Assembly: GCA_012861695.1 (NCBI GenBank) | Contig: JAAOOA010000337.1 | Coordinates: 1 to 64,000, forward strand | DNA: 64,000 nucleotides | From: Trematomus loennbergii | Lineage: Eukaryota; Chordata; Actinopteri; Perciformes; Nototheniidae | Direction: 5' to 3' | Shown here: in pieces, positions 1 to 11,747 of the stretch | Layout of the letters: the number at the start of each line of letters is the position of its first letter | Position numbering within the stretch: the stretch's first letter is position 1 | The notes under the pieces: model-generated | What the model was told of the DNA's origin: nothing | Databases searched by the model: none | The model's input: the letters and a program-made list of their open reading frames with translations, nothing else | Translations under genes and position numbers: made by a program

Positions 1-83
1 AGCCTCCCTCAGAGAACATAAGAACAGCCGCGCCCCCCCTCCCAATTATTATAGCTATTATTATTATATTATTATTGTTGTTG

Positions 84-660
84 CTATAATTGTTGCTGCA
101 GAACGCAGCTGCACGTCTACTCACTGGCCACAAAAAGCGTGACCACATCACACCAATTCTGGCCTCACTGCTCTGGCTTCCAGTTCGGTTCCGAATTGAT
201 TTTAAACTCCTTTTATTTGTTTTCAAAGCACTAAATGAGCTGGCTCCGGCCTATATAGCTGAACTCCTCCAGCGCTACACCCCAACAAGAGCTTTAAGGT
301 CTGCTGACCAGCTGCTGCTGGTAGTGCCCAAGACCAGGCTCAAAACCCGAGGGCACCGAGCCTTCGCAGCAGCTGGCCCTAGGCTCTGGAACACTCTGCC
401 CCTCCATGTGAGGTCGGCCCAGACCCTAGGGGTTTTTCAATCTACTCTTAAGACACACTTCTTCTCCCTGGCCTTCTAGTCAGAGCGGAGCACGACTCCT
501 GACTTTTCCCTTTGTTTTATTTATTGTCTTTTATTGTGATTATAGAAATGTGTTTTTATGTGATTGTAGTTATTACATGTACAGCACTTTGGCCCGACCA
601 AAAATCGCTTTTAAATGTGCTTTATAAATAAACCTTGATTTGATTTGATTTGATTTGATA
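84..660 (+). mobile_element. L2-type LINE, 5'-truncated 3' end
   Basis: The last part of a non-LTR retrotransposon ORF (90-479) is followed by a 3' UTR and a tail of repeated TTTGA/TGATT units at about 633-660. The short TTTGATT tail and the 3' UTR with an AATAAA-like run match the usual build of fish L2/CR1-group LINEs. Only the 3' end is present, which is the normal outcome of incomplete target-primed reverse transcription. The 5' junction lies close to an ATT-rich simple repeat at 45-90. Confidence 0.75.
90..479 (+). pseudogene. C-terminal fragment of LINE ORF2 (reverse transcriptase C-terminal region)
   Basis: The 129-residue open frame begins LLQNAAARLLT and continues with HITPILASLLWLPV, FKALNELAPAYIAELL and a late RLWNTLPLHVRSA motif. 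This series is characteristic of the region after the reverse-transcriptase core in fish L2/Rex-type LINE proteins. The polymerase core and endonuclease are missing because the element is truncated at its 5' end, so no active enzyme is encoded. The first methionine is simply the first ATG in the fragment. The stop at 477-479 is probably the original ORF2 stop, since the 3' UTR and tail follow directly. Exact clade assignment (L2 against a related CR1-group family) is inferred. Confidence 0.7.
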
Positions 661-1175
661 ATGCAGGGGTATTCAATTGCGCGCCTCACACTTTGAAAAC
701 CGCTGGTTTATTCAATAATAAATGAATATGTGAATCATAACAGTGATTGAGCTCTGAGGAATAATATGATTGTTAATATTATCATATTCATTCAGACAAA
801 CATCGATGAGACAGTTAATTAATGTACTTATTGCAGCAGTCTGCATAGATTTGGTACCCCTGCTGGTCTAAGAGTGAAACAAACTCATTCAGTTATTGTT
901 CAGTTAAAATTCATTCAATTCTGTCTGCCACCTTATATATTTATATGTAAGGCTTTACTGATGTGCCACAATAATGTCACCTAATGTTATTGAGTTAAAA
1001 TATTAATATTGTGGCTTTCCAAGTTAACATTGACTGCGATTAAATCAGCATATACTTCTGCCAGGTGATGCCACCCTGAAAATCTCCACCCATGAATATT
1101 TGTCTATATCCGCCCCTGCGCTTCAGTCAGAGAAGGGGGGGCGCTGAGCAAAGTGACTAGAACCACACACTGATA
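661..1175. other. AT-rich intergenic sequence, no feature recognised
   Basis: Unique-looking AT-rich sequence. I see no splice-supported exon, RNA gene or transposon terminus. Confidence 0.5.
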
Positions 1176-1366
1176 TAGAGTGTGTCTTCAGAGACAGAGA
1201 GTGTGTCTTCAGAGAGTGTGTCTTCAGAGAGTGTGTCTTCAGAGAGTGTGTCTTCAGAGAGTGTGTCTTCAGAGACAGAGAGTGTGTCTTCAGAGAGTGT
1301 GTCTTCAGAGAGTGTGTCTTCAGAGAGTGTGTCTTCAGAGTGTGCCTTTAGAGAGTGTGTCTTCTG
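1176..1366. repeat. 15-bp minisatellite (GTGTGTCTTCAGAGA)
   Basis: About 12 head-to-tail copies of GTGTGTCTTCAGAGA, two of them extended with ACAGA. Because 15 is a multiple of three, short open frames arise on both strands and are not genes. Confidence 0.9.
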
Positions 1367-1389
1367 AGCAGGGGTTAAATTGGGCCGGG

Positions 1390-1660
1390 GCTGTCTCTTG
1401 CACATGACGATGCTCTGACGTCATCACCCTCGCACAGCTATCATATGTTTACAAAAAACGATATATAGGCCTAAATTAAAACTTTCCTCGTTCTTAATAC
1501 AGACTATATTTAGGGTCGATATGAGTTGACTTTACTTTAAAATAGCAGATCTCTGTGACCGGATATAGTTTTTTCGGCTTGGTGAACGTGTGTCTCTGCT
1601 CGCAGCCAACCCCCCCCCCCCCCGGACTCCGCTGCTCCTCCGTGCAGAGAGTCTGCAGCG
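1390..1660. repeat. Dispersed repeat shared with 12440-12560
   Basis: The string GACGATGCTCTGA(C/T)GTCATCACC, then TCATATGTTTA and CTCCTCCGTGCAGAGAG, occurs in the same order here and at about 12453-12547. A poly-C tract lies before the last motif here and just after it there. This is an interspersed repeat of unknown family. Confidence 0.5.
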
Positions 1661-1720
1661 GTGTGTGTGTGTACCGTGTGTACCGTGTGTACCGTGTGTA
1701 CCGTGTGTACCGTGTGTACA
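1661..1720. repeat. (TGTGTACCG)n microsatellite
   Basis: Five perfect tandem TGTGTACCG units following a short (TG)n run. Confidence 0.9.
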
Positions 1721-1774
1721 CAGAGTGCCGCCAAACCCCCCGACCCCTCTTGTAACACGGAGGAAAGCCAAAAG

Positions 1775-1895
1775 TGCCATAATACGCGCGTATATTTCGC
1801 CCGTTTTTTTGTAAAAACGGCCGTATATACGCGCGAATATACGGACCTCCGCGAAAATACGGGCGAATATACGCGCGGAAATACGCGTGAACATA
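1775..1895. repeat. CpG-dense palindromic AATAYACGCGCG repeat
   Basis: Overlapping short inverted motifs (TATACGCGCGAATATACG and relatives) form a CpG-rich, self-complementary block. Similar sequence (CGTGTGAATATTCGCGAGG) resumes at 5181, directly beyond the transposon at 1896-5177. The two therefore look like one older repeat split by that insertion. Confidence 0.55.
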
Positions 1896-3527
1896 CACTG
1901 TAAAAACAGTTCCGATGGTGAAGTCAATAAAACTCAATTTTTTAATGTAATTCACTTGCCCTAAATTAGTTTTTTTTCAATGTGCGTTTAAATAAGTAAC
2001 ACGTAAGCAACAATGAGAACATGTTTTAAGAACTCATTCATTTGTAAATTAATATCACATTTTCTGAACTTTCTTTAAAAAGACGTTTTGGAAAACGTAA
2101 TAAAAATGCTTTTTCAACGCCACGGTCATGCCACGCCCTCAAACGAGAATACCGCGGTGTGAGACTTCCTGTTCCTCTTTGCAGCGGTTCTTCAGCAGTT
2201 GGACACGTGTTTGCGTTGGATCCACCTCAAACCATCGTAAAACAAGTAAGCATGCCACCTGAGTTATTAATTACTGCTTTTTAACTAGAAAGTGTTATTT
2301 ACTTTTCTTGTATTCACTGTTTTGAACGAAACATCGACATTTAAGGCATGCCAGCGCCATTACTGCTGTTAAAGTTAGACTCAGCCCTGTCGTGCTCATG
2401 TAGTCTATTTCTTCACGCAAAGTTGTTGGGCAAAGTTTGCATCAAGTGCTTACCGACGCAATTCTGTTAAAAGTGGTTAAGTTAAGAGTACGTATTAAGA
2501 ATCAACTCCGCAAACTGTTCCCCTATGCCGCTCTAAGCGTTGGCCCGGGCACTGTGATGCGGCCGCGGGGCTCAGAGGCTCTCCTGCCGTGCATGTTGTG
2601 CGGTAAAATACCTCCGTTAAAACTATTCCCTACTACTTTATAACCCAGCGGTTATGTAAGAGTAAGTTACTAATGCGCCTATTTGATATTAATTCCTCTA
2701 TATGTATTTCGCCGTTTGTTTTACTGTGAGCAATGAATTATCTTTCAACAATCTTAGTGTACCCAATTTAAACTCATAGTCTGCAGTTACAGCATCGAGT
2801 TGTTATTATACAAAATTAAGTGCAAACTATATTTTTCATGCTTATGCAACGCTATCCATGTTGGAATCTGCAGGAGAGTTAACGTTAGCTCTCAGTAGAA
2901 AGTGACGGAGGTGATTTCAGTTAAGGCGCATTCAGGCGCAATTCAGTAAAAGTGTGTATTGAGCGAGGAGGCATGTATAACGTCAGCAAGATGTGTTCAA
3001 TGTAGTACAGTAAAATGCAGTCTTTAGCGAGAAATATCAATAAATACAGTTTTATTAAGGAGATGTTTTACTACAACATAAAGTAGATATTAGACAGTAT
3101 GCAAACGAGATAAAGGAGTGTATATTGAAGTAATTAGGATCTGCTGTGTAGAGAATCATGGAATTGTACTGGTATCTAACAATGCCATCCTTATAAATGT
3201 ATATAAATACAATATCGTTTTAAAGGATACTTGTGTTTTAATGTTTGATTCCATTAATTGAATTAAATATGTTTTAATGAATTCTACTGAAATGATTGTT
3301 ACATTGTCATCATGTAACTTTTGTTCTTTAATTTGCCTCTCCAGAAAACAGTCACACCTCCTCTTGAAGACATTTTGCCTCCTGCTATGGACTTCAGGTT
3401 CACATTAGGTAAGCCCTTGAGTGTGTCAGAGTTGTTGTTTCAGAGGTTAATTCAAGACGTGTTATGTTTACATACTAATATAATGAGCATCAGGTAATCG
3501 TACCCATTTCTATTTTTTGAATCACAG

Positions 3528-3743
3528 ATGGGATGGAGATGTAAACTATGCAGCACTAGTGTCACCACTCAAAGTGATATTTTAAAACATTATCGACTCC
3601 ATCATGGAACCTTTGGACAGAAACGTGCCTTGCCCTGCATTCATGTAGACTGGCATGCGCTCTCACTTATCAAGATAAAAGTTGAAATAATCGTCTGTTC
3701 TTTTTATTCTAGGACCCATGTGCCACTTTATATACATCTCTGA
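3528..3743 (+). pseudogene. C2H2 zinc-finger exon inside the CACTG element
   Basis: After an acceptor-like CACAG, the open frame reads GWRCKLCSTSVTTQSDILKH, then YRLHHG. This is a C-x2-C-x12-H-x4-H finger, followed by the start of a second Cys pair (LPC). Fingers with this HYRLHHG-type ending recur in uncharacterised fish genes that I associate with transposons; that recollection is unverified. The open part after about residue 45 reads through intron-like sequence (TTCTTTTTATTCTAG at 3697-3711 is a possible acceptor). There is no continuous gene around it, so this is an exon of a decayed transposon gene or of a captured host exon. Confidence 0.4.
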
Positions 3744-3971
3744 GCATGAGGTGGGGTTAAAAAGAAGTAGTTGGACATTTTATGAACTATATCAATATCA
3801 TGACTATTTGGTTCATTTTCTTGCAAACCAGCCTTTTTTTGATGGCTTAAACCCCTTGTAATGCATGTGAATAGCACCTCTGTTACCGTCTGTTAACAGC
3901 TAATGTAAACTGGCTTGTTATGTTTTCAAGACGGATTTGATTTTTGTTTTGAGGAAAACACATGGTGTGTC

Positions 3972-4462
3972 TGTTAAGGAATAATTCTTCTAGATATCTA
4001 ATCTTTTACTCTGACATGTGTTATCTCCTTTAAGGAAAGGCCTTGGTGCCATATGTGTTGTTGTCACCAGTGTGAGCCGGTCAACTTGACTGGCACGAAG
4101 GGTAATTGTTGTGGGAACACTGAGGCACTTCTTTATCGGTGTTTGTGGGCTCTAGGATGTGAAATCCTTGAGGCCATGAGCGTCGGACGCAGATGATTCA
4201 GTGTTTAGTCTACTCCTTCAGAGATGTTGATTTCTCTCTGTGAACCTGTTAAAAGGTCTAGCATAGAGAGAGGTTCTGGAGAATTGACGTGGCAACTCTA
4301 CCGTGTGGTCAGAACCTCTGACTCTTTGACTTGTGATGTGAATCCTCCGGCCGAATACTCTGAATAAACCCATCAGTGTTTGACATCAAAGCTCCAACTC
4401 TCACTGTGTCTCCTTCCTGAGTCGGTGACTCCATGCATTACTACACAGAAGTTTCCTCCACA
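3972..4462 (+). mobile_element. Solo LTR (491 bp) of a retrovirus-like or Gypsy-type retrotransposon
   Basis: It starts TGTTAAGG and ends CCTCCACA (5'-TG...CA-3'), and is flanked on both sides by the perfect 5-bp direct repeat GTGTC (3967-3971 and 4463-4467). A polyadenylation signal AATAAA sits at 4363-4368, about 95 bp before the end, as expected for U3-R-U5. No internal gag/pol sequence is present, so it is a recombined solo LTR. Its last 112 bp are nearly identical to 37658-37769. Confidence 0.85.
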
Positions 4463-5179
4463 GTGTCCTGATTTGTACTCAATTTAGTGTTTTATTTGTA
4501 TTTACAGGGAACAGCAGAGTTCGAAGTGCAACAGAGGCTCGTGATGCACAGCATGAAGTGATACGTTGCCCAAGAGCCAGATGCAGTTATAACCATCAAG
4601 TAATAACCATGTGTCTCCATGTATGTTAATGTGTTGTGCTTTTAAACAAACTTGTTACTCTTTTATGACAACTGTTTTGAAATAATCACATTTTAATAAA
4701 ATGTATTAACATGTCCATAATGTTCCCTTTTTTAAATGTATTTGTTTAATCTGCAATGTTTCAATGCTATCAAATATTTAAAGGGTTGGATTGAAATCAG
4801 GAAGAGTTTGTCGTATATAGGTTCCGGCAACTCAATTGTGTTTTATAATTTACTTTATTCTCGTGTGGTTCTTAGCAGATTGTTATTTGCATTGGTTACA
4901 CTTAATATCTGGGCTTTTAATTGTCGGCTCATCTCATCTTTTCATATGCAGAAAAAAATCACATTAGTGAGTTTACCCAACTCCTATAATTGCTTGGAAC
5001 CACTTGACACATATTTTTTAAGTTTTAGCAAAGTAACACATTCTTGAGTAGAGGAAAACTAAAAAAAGTACATTTCACCAACTCAAAGATTGCAAAAGTT
5101 GACTAAACTCTTAAAATTGCTTGGAATCGCTTGACACATATTTTTTAAGTTTTACCAAAGCAACAGTTTTTACAGTGTA

Positions 5180-5791
5180 CGTGTGAATATTCGCGAGGTT
5201 TTTTGTATGATAATGAGCCCCTCCTTCTGATTTCCATAGCCAATCAATTCAAAGTTTCTTCAACCAATCAGTGAAGACTAAAGCCAGACCAAAGCAATCT
5301 GTAGATGAAAAGTTCCTGACATTGTGAGGCTGTGCTGTGAATTGTACATTATTCCAGATTCAGGGGACTAAGTATTAATTAGCCTTTGAATATAATAAAT
5401 ATATCAATCATATATCAATATAACCTGCCTTCATTGTCTTTTAAAATAAAATCGCCTTACCCTTTTCCTTAACCCTCTGGAGTGTGAAGTGAAGGGTATT
5501 TTCTCAATCTTTAGATATCTCCTTAAATCAACTTTTAAATGTACTTCTTATAACATGGCATGGTGTTACATGTCAAAATGTTCAGTACAGTCTCTGGTCT
5601 TGCTAGAAATGCAAAGTCACTCACCTTAGAAGAGCACTGTCTTATGAGATACTTAGCTTAGAAATAAGATTTTTGGAAAACTTCAAAACGCTTGTGAAAC
5701 ACAGATTTACTCATGTCATCCATTTCTTTTGGTGTTTCAGATTTGGTTTTCCAAAGTCTTTGGTTCACAAAAGTAGTGAAATATATGAATT
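5180..5791. other. Intergenic sequence, no gene recognised
   Basis: Resumes the CpG-rich repeat interrupted at 1895 for about 40 bp, then AT-rich unique-looking sequence. No supported exon. Confidence 0.4.
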
Positions 5792-7519
5792 ACACTATAG
5801 GCTTATATAAATGTGTTGTTCATGTCTAAAATGAAAATGTGTAAATTATCATTTGGAGTAAAATTGTTCTCTCACTCTACTTTCACCACAGAAAAGTTAC
5901 ATCAGGATTGAATAATGACTTCATATTCCATACCAAGGTTCATGTGATGTGTACAAATACAAATTGAGCATTCAAACTTTTTTTTCAAACAACTATTTAT
6001 GTTAACATTTCCAATATCAGAACTTTTTCAACCAACTATTCATTATAAATGTAAAGACAGGGGGAGCAGTGTCATGGTCTTTGTCTGTCTTCCAAGACAG
6101 TGGGTCTGGCTGCTGTGTAGGTGGGGGTGATGGTGCATGGGCTGCTGGTGGCTGTGTCGGAGGGAGGTAGGTGTGATTGTCCCGGGTTGATGCTGGTGGC
6201 TGTGTGGGAGGTACGTGTGCTAGACGAGACCTCTTTGCTGGCTGGGTTGATCGTGATGGCTGTGAGGCCTTTGTACCGAGGTGTATCTTAATCTTGTCGC
6301 AGGCACAGATGGAGGTGGAGGCCGCTGTAGTGATGCTGGTCCTCTGGTCCTTGGTGGTGATGGCTGTGGTGGAGGTCTTTGAGCCACGGTATATCTTGAC
6401 CTGGGGGCCGGTGTTCCGGTTTAACTGTTTTTTTTAGATCAACTGGTTTACAGGAGGCAGAGGTGGGGGGCGTGGCCTTCGACTGAAATACACATTTCGA
6501 TCGCTTCTTCTGTCATTTACATAAATCTGTTGGTATATTTGTCTTCTTAGGAACACTTTGATGCACATTCAGTACCAGTGTGTGAGATTGTGGTTACGAT
6601 GGCGATATCCAGACTCGTACAGCGAGGACTAAAAAGACAAACGAGGTGACTGGGGATGTCTGTTCATAACATTGCAAGCTCGAATAAATCATTTGAACCA
6701 GCTATTGTTGCCAGACTTATTACTGAATATCATTCTTAATGTGATGCCAAGTCCATCTGAGACCTGTGTACACCTTCAGACGGCCTCGTACGTTGTTTAC
6801 TCACAGTTTGAAAGCAGCATGGAGAAGTCTTCAGCTTTGGTAAACTGTGATCCGCTCAGGTAAACTGGGATCCGCCCAGGGAACTGGGATCCGCTCAGGT
6901 AAACTGTGATCCGCTCAGGTAAACTGGGATCCGCCCAGGTAAACTGTGATCCGCTCAGGTAAACTGGGATCCGCCCAGGGAACTGGATCCGCCCAGGGAA
7001 CTGGGATCCGCTCAGGGTAAACTGTGTTACGACTTCTGAGGCTATCTACCAGCGATCATGTTTAATATGAAAGACTACACACACATGTATCCCTTATAAA
7101 AACGGTAAGCCACCAGCATCAACCCGGGACAATCACACCTACCTCCCTCCGACACAGCCACCAGCAGCCCATGCACCATCACCCCCACCTACACAGCAGC
7201 CAGACCCACTGTCTTGGAAGACAGACAAAGACCATGACACTGCTCCCCCTGTTTACATTTATAATGAATAGTTGGTTGAAAAAGTTCTGATATTGGAAAT
7301 GTTAACATAAATAGTTGGTTGAAAAAAAAGTTTGAATGCTCAATTTGTATTTGTACACATCACATGAACCTTGGTATGGAATATGAAGTCATTATTCAGT
7401 CCTGATGTAACTTACTTTTCTGTGGTGAAAGTAGAGTGAGAGAACAATTTTACTCCAAATTATAATTTACACATTTTCATTTTAGACATGAACAACACAT
7501 TTATATAGGCCTATAGTGT
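5792..7519. mobile_element. Fold-back element: 409-bp inverted arms around a 0.9-kb spacer
   Basis: 5792-6200 and 7109-7519 are inverted copies of each other, differing at only a few positions. Outer ends are ACACTATAGGC and GCCTATAGTGT; inner ends are GATGCTGGTGGC and GCCACCAGCATC. The 908-bp spacer contains a GATCCGCYCAG minisatellite. No clear target duplication was found. This is either a long-TIR transposon or an inverted segmental duplication. Confidence 0.75.
6837..7022. repeat. 20-bp minisatellite (GATCCGCYCAGGTAAACTGK)
   Basis: About nine imperfect tandem copies of GATCCGCYCAGGTAAACTGK lie in the spacer of the fold-back element; some units have lost the TAA. Confidence 0.9.
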
Positions 7520-7549
7520 TATGCAATAGCTCCATGATGTGATGAGAGG

Positions 7550-7589
7550 TGTTGTGCAATACGCTGCATGTCCTTATCATATCATGGTG

Positions 7590-7638
<49 letters not shown>

Positions 7639-7745
7639 GGGGGGGGGGGTGTGTGTGTGTGTGTGTATGTTTTTTTCATAATTCTCTTTAACTTTGATAA
7701 GATCACATTAAGACCACATGACATGTTTGAAACAGTTCAGTAGGA
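7550..7745. repeat. Dispersed repeat with embedded (TG)n and G-tract
   Basis: TTGTGCAATACGCTGCATG then TCCTTATCA precedes the (TG)n/G14 tract, and AACTTTGATAAGA then CCACATGAC follows it. The same flanks enclose the (TG)n at 19681-19925. The microsatellite is therefore part of an interspersed element. Confidence 0.7.
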
Positions 7746-8748
7746 GACCAATTTCAAATAAAACACTTTTTACACAGATACACAACACTAACATTGGGGT
7801 TTGCTGCTTAACATTTTTAATCAAGCAACTAAAGAACTAAAAGCCCGACTGAACAAAGGCAGGTGCAAAAACTAAATGTGTAGAAAAGTAGAAGAAGGAC
7901 TCAGAGATCAGAGTCACAGAGCAGAGGACCAGAGTCCGGGGAGGAACAGGTTCAGGTGGAACCAGCTTGGTTCTGACTATGGAGAGGTTCTGTAACCCTC
8001 ATGAATAAAGACTCAACATGATTGGTTAGCTTGATTTGAGTGAACTCTCAGGAGTCCCCCTTGTTTCAGACAAACCCCCCCGCTGTGTGAAGGCCTCTAC
8101 AGTGAGTCACATGATCAGGTGTTTCTGTAGGCCATGATCTCAGTGTGAACAGAGGGTCGTGCTGCCGTCCAGTCGCTCTCTGTGTTCATCAGTGTGAGAT
8201 CTATAGAAGGAGACAGACTCTCTCTGAGGACGTCTTGATTCTCTGTCACTGCCTTTGTTCAATCGCTCCATTAAAGGAAAGGCAAAGAAAGTTTATTGAA
8301 AAAGCATCTTTCAACACGAGGCCATTCAAAGTGCTTTAAGAGCATCAAGAAACACATATATTCAAATATAGATTCAAGTGTAACTCACTTCCCTGAACTG
8401 CATTCTGAGGAAGTGATCATGAAGACGCTGATGGGTTACAGATTACAGAAACCATTTCCTGTCTCCATGACGACCAGGGCGCCCAATCAGATTCAAGCTG
8501 TCAGTGTGAGCAACAACTTGTGAGGCGTTCAGGTCTGAGGATGCCTTCAGGTACTTTATAATAATTATAATAATAATACATTTCATTTATATAGCACACT
8601 TTAAAAACAACGTGATCTCAAGGTGCTTCACAAAGCTATCAGGAGAACAGAATAAAACTAATAAAATAAAAAGATATCTTTATACACTTTAGAAACTCAC
8701 ACTCATTGGCCCGGCTCATTTTCTGTGGAGAACGTTTTCAATGACCAC
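7746..8748. other. Intergenic sequence with short SINE/LINE-like tails
   Basis: No exon could be supported. 8284-8345 (GGCCATTCAAAGTGCTTTAAG) and 8570-8650 (ATTTATATAGCACACTTTAAA, AAGGTGCTTCACAAAG) look like minus-strand 3' ends of dispersed retroposons. Open frames here are short and lack splice or motif support. Confidence 0.4.
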
Positions 8749-8771
8749 ACACTGCACACACACACACACAC

Positions 8772-8848
<77 letters not shown>

Positions 8849-8862
8849 ACACCACACACACA

Positions 8863-8893
<31 letters not shown>

Positions 8894-9043
8894 CAACACC
8901 ACACAACACCACACCACACACAACCCCTACCCCGCCACAACACACCCCACACACAACCCCCACCCCCGACCCTCCACACACACACCCAGCACACACCCCC
9001 CCCCCCACACACACACACACACACACACACACCACACACACAC

Positions 9044-9088
<45 letters not shown>

Positions 9089-9092
9089 CACA
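8749..9092. repeat. (CA)n compound microsatellite
   Basis: About 340 bp of CA repeats with CACCACA, CAACACC and poly-C interruptions. All six-frame open stretches here are His-Thr or Cys-Val artefacts. Confidence 0.95.
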
Positions 9093-9584
9093 GTGAAGCT
9101 CTGTTCTGATAGGCTGCTCTGAAAGGCTGTGTGTTAACCAGAGGTGAACCGTCAGGGCCTTCAAGGTATTCAGAGAAGACCCTGGAACACTCAGATAAAA
9201 CTAACAAAAAATCTATTTAATTATAAAAATAAAATGTAAATAAAATGAAAAATGAGAATGGTATGTGTGTTGATCTGTAATATCACAGTGTTACGTTGAT
9301 TTGTTTCTCCTTCTCGGTCCATGCACGACGCATTTCAGTGGTTTTGTGTTAGAAACTAAATAAGACCAATCAGATGTTGTTCTGGGTCTCTGGGTAGAAT
9401 ATCCTTCAACCAGGTATTCTGTATCCTTGATAGAAGGCCCCGGCCCTCACACTGAATGAGAGCGTTTGGATTGACAGTTTGATCAACCAATCATATATTG
9501 ATTTGTAGCCAATGGGCGTGTTCTTTCAGAGTCTCCCTCGGTTCCAGGTGCTCTAGAAGGCCCGTTAGTTCACTGGAGAGAGAC
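9093..9584. other. Intergenic sequence, nothing recognised
   Basis: Unique-looking sequence with no supported coding or repeat feature. Confidence 0.4.
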
Positions 9585-9587
9585 AGA

Positions 9588-10309
9588 GGCCCAATCCCAA
9601 ACCGCCCCTACACCCTACACCCTAACCCCTCCACACTACCCCTACGTGACGTAGTGAACTCAGTGGAGTGACACTCGCAGCTCAACGAGGCTCCCTCCTG
9701 TCAGGTGGAGGGAGTAAATACAGCGGCAAGCTTTGGGACAAACTCCCCTCTCTCCGGCAGAAACAGGAAATGCCGTAACTGTATGTAACAACGGTTTCAA
9801 ATCAGCATCTCTTAGACAAAACATTAAATTAATAACTAAAATAAAACTCCAAACGTCTTTAATTGTATTACTTTTTTGTAAAGCTCTTTTAGTTTTAAAC
9901 CTGATGTTTATAAGCTTCTTAGTTTTTGCAACAGTCTGTACATATACACAACTTTATAATAAAATGCACACATTTACCTTTTTCTAGACTAAACACAGGT
10001 ACGATCCTAAGTTAAAAACATATGAGGTTATCATGAGGTTGTTAACATCTCAGTTTATCAGCGGATGTTTGCTGGAACTGTTTGTAAACAGCGTGTTTCC
10101 TGACGGACACACACAGCGTGACTCCGGTCAGGTAGAGACCGGTCTCCAGTCAGCACCGCTGCAGACTCGCTGTTTGAGGGCTTGATAACCCACTCCCCCT
10201 CCACACCGCTCCACACTCGTTGGTTTGGAACAGCACTTAATGTGGCGGACCCTCCACGTGAACGCGCAAACGGAGGGGTAGTGTGTAGGGGGCGGTTTGG
10301 GATTGGGCC
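9588..10309. mobile_element. 722-bp nonautonomous DNA transposon (MITE), AGA duplication
   Basis: The termini GGCCCAATCCCAAACCGCCC (9588) and its complement GGGCGGTTTGGGATTGGGCC (ending 10309) are perfect for 20 bp, and the symmetry continues with CYCTACAC blocks. AGA occurs at both outer edges (9585-9587, 10310-10312), compatible with a 3-bp target duplication as in PIF/Harbinger. The superfamily is not certain. The interior has no transposase. Confidence 0.65.
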
Positions 10310-11670
10310 AGAGGATCTAGAGCAGGGGTGGGTAACCTTTTTCCTCTCAAGGGCCATTTCAATTTTTTCAACATGCCCCGGGGCGATTTCTTTTTAAATG
10401 TTGAAGTTAAAAGCATCAGTCTGGTGCACTTTGAGAGCAACATTAGGAGATCTATGGAAACATCTCAACACCCATATGAAACAGAACTGGAAGCAGATTT
10501 TCTTTTTCTTTATGGATATTTTACAAATCACTCCCCTTTCAAACTGTATTCTTGTTTATTAATAACAACTTTTTTTTACTGTCATATAGTATTTTATACA
10601 TGTTTACTTTATTCTCTTGTGTTTTTATAACTATAATGATCATATAAAGATGTGCCTTTACCTCACTGGTTGGAGAAAAAGCTTCTTATATTCGTTAGCA
10701 TAGCTAGCTAACCAGATGCTAATAACAACAAAGTGATTGACTGTATGATCAGTATGACAGATGAACAGATCGCCACTGGGCTTTCAACTAAAGACACAGC
10801 CACGCAGAAACTACAGCATGTGTACGGTAGAGATGGGCGAGTCCTGATTCATCCGGATCATTAACCCGGATCCTAGAAATGAGCTGGTCGTGACGAGTCT
10901 CCCCTCTCCATTAACCCGAGTCCTTGAGTCCCACACTTGGTGTGACGTCCAAATTAAAACTATAAATTGCGTCACTCGCTACTCTCTTTATAACATGTAA
11001 AATCACATTACAACGTACCCCAGTCCATCTGCCTACCCTTTAGCAAGTAGGATAGCTGCCTGCCAGAAGTGATCGTTTGGCTCAGGGAGGGGACGCGGAT
11101 CAGTGAAACTTCCTGCAGACTCGTGGGGACTCAGAGGAGCCGCGGCTCCTACAGATGGAGCCTCTTATTTTGGACCCCAGCATACAGCTTCCTGCCTACT
11201 GCCAGCCAGTTACCTGCCTAAGACCTGCCAAAGACCAGTATTCAGGAATGTTAGGCCCTCCCACTATTCTCCAATTTCAGGGTTTAACCAGGAGATGGCG
11301 CTATATATTAAATAACTATGGCCAAACTAAGACTTAGTTTTTCACAAGAGACAATGCAGATATTATATAAAAAACTAAAGTTAAAATCTTGTTTTTAATG
11401 CCCCAAGAGCAATAACATCTTGTCACAAGCTTTTTGGAAGAAAAAGACTTCAAGAGACCTGTAGTTGACTAATTACAGGCCTCAATAAAGTTCTGCCATT
11501 GGTTGTGAAAAACAACGGTGGACATAGTGGAAAGTGAAATTGAGATTGTCAAATTTAATAAAAATACAAAATAATGTATCTGTGTACGTGTTTTACTATA
11601 TGTGATCTGCATGCACTTATCAAACATCTAATTAAAGAATGGGGAGGAGCAAAAAACACACACTTCAAGT

Positions 11671-11747
11671 CAGATCATCACCCTTAGCTATTTCAATTAC
11701 CTCTCAAACAACCTAAACTAGTTATAAATGTTTATTTTAAATAAAGT
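11671..11747 (+). repeat. 77-bp inverted repeat, arm 1
   Basis: CAGATCATCACCCTTAGC through TTATTTTAAATAAAGT is the near-exact reverse complement of 13168-13244. Spacing is about 1.4 kb. Confidence 0.85.

Larger units (their letters stand above)
1896..5177. mobile_element. DNA transposon with CACTG termini (CACTA/EnSpm-like), TA duplication
   Basis: The element starts CACTGTAAAAAC at 1896 and ends GTTTTTACAGTG at 5177, a perfect 12-bp inverted terminal repeat, with TA on both outer sides (1894-1895, 5178-5179). A subterminal block containing AATTGCTTGGAA then CTTGACACATATTTTTTAAG is duplicated in tandem at about 4990-5045 and 5118-5165, as in Spm/CACTA subterminal repeats. The interior has exon-like pieces, including a C2H2 finger and a possible first exon near 2170-2247, but no intact transposase. 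It also contains a later solo LTR. Superfamily assignment is inferred from the termini only. Confidence 0.55.

Noticed and set aside
6177..6437. 86-codon frame rich in Gly, Val and Trp in the fold-back element
   Set aside because: It spans the arm/spacer border, with low-complexity GTGGTGG composition and no homologous frame in the other arm.
8703..9207. Cys-Val and His-Thr rich frames, also at 7482, 19653, 44125, 47207, 47910 and 49629
   Set aside because: Translations of (TG)n/(CA)n microsatellites.
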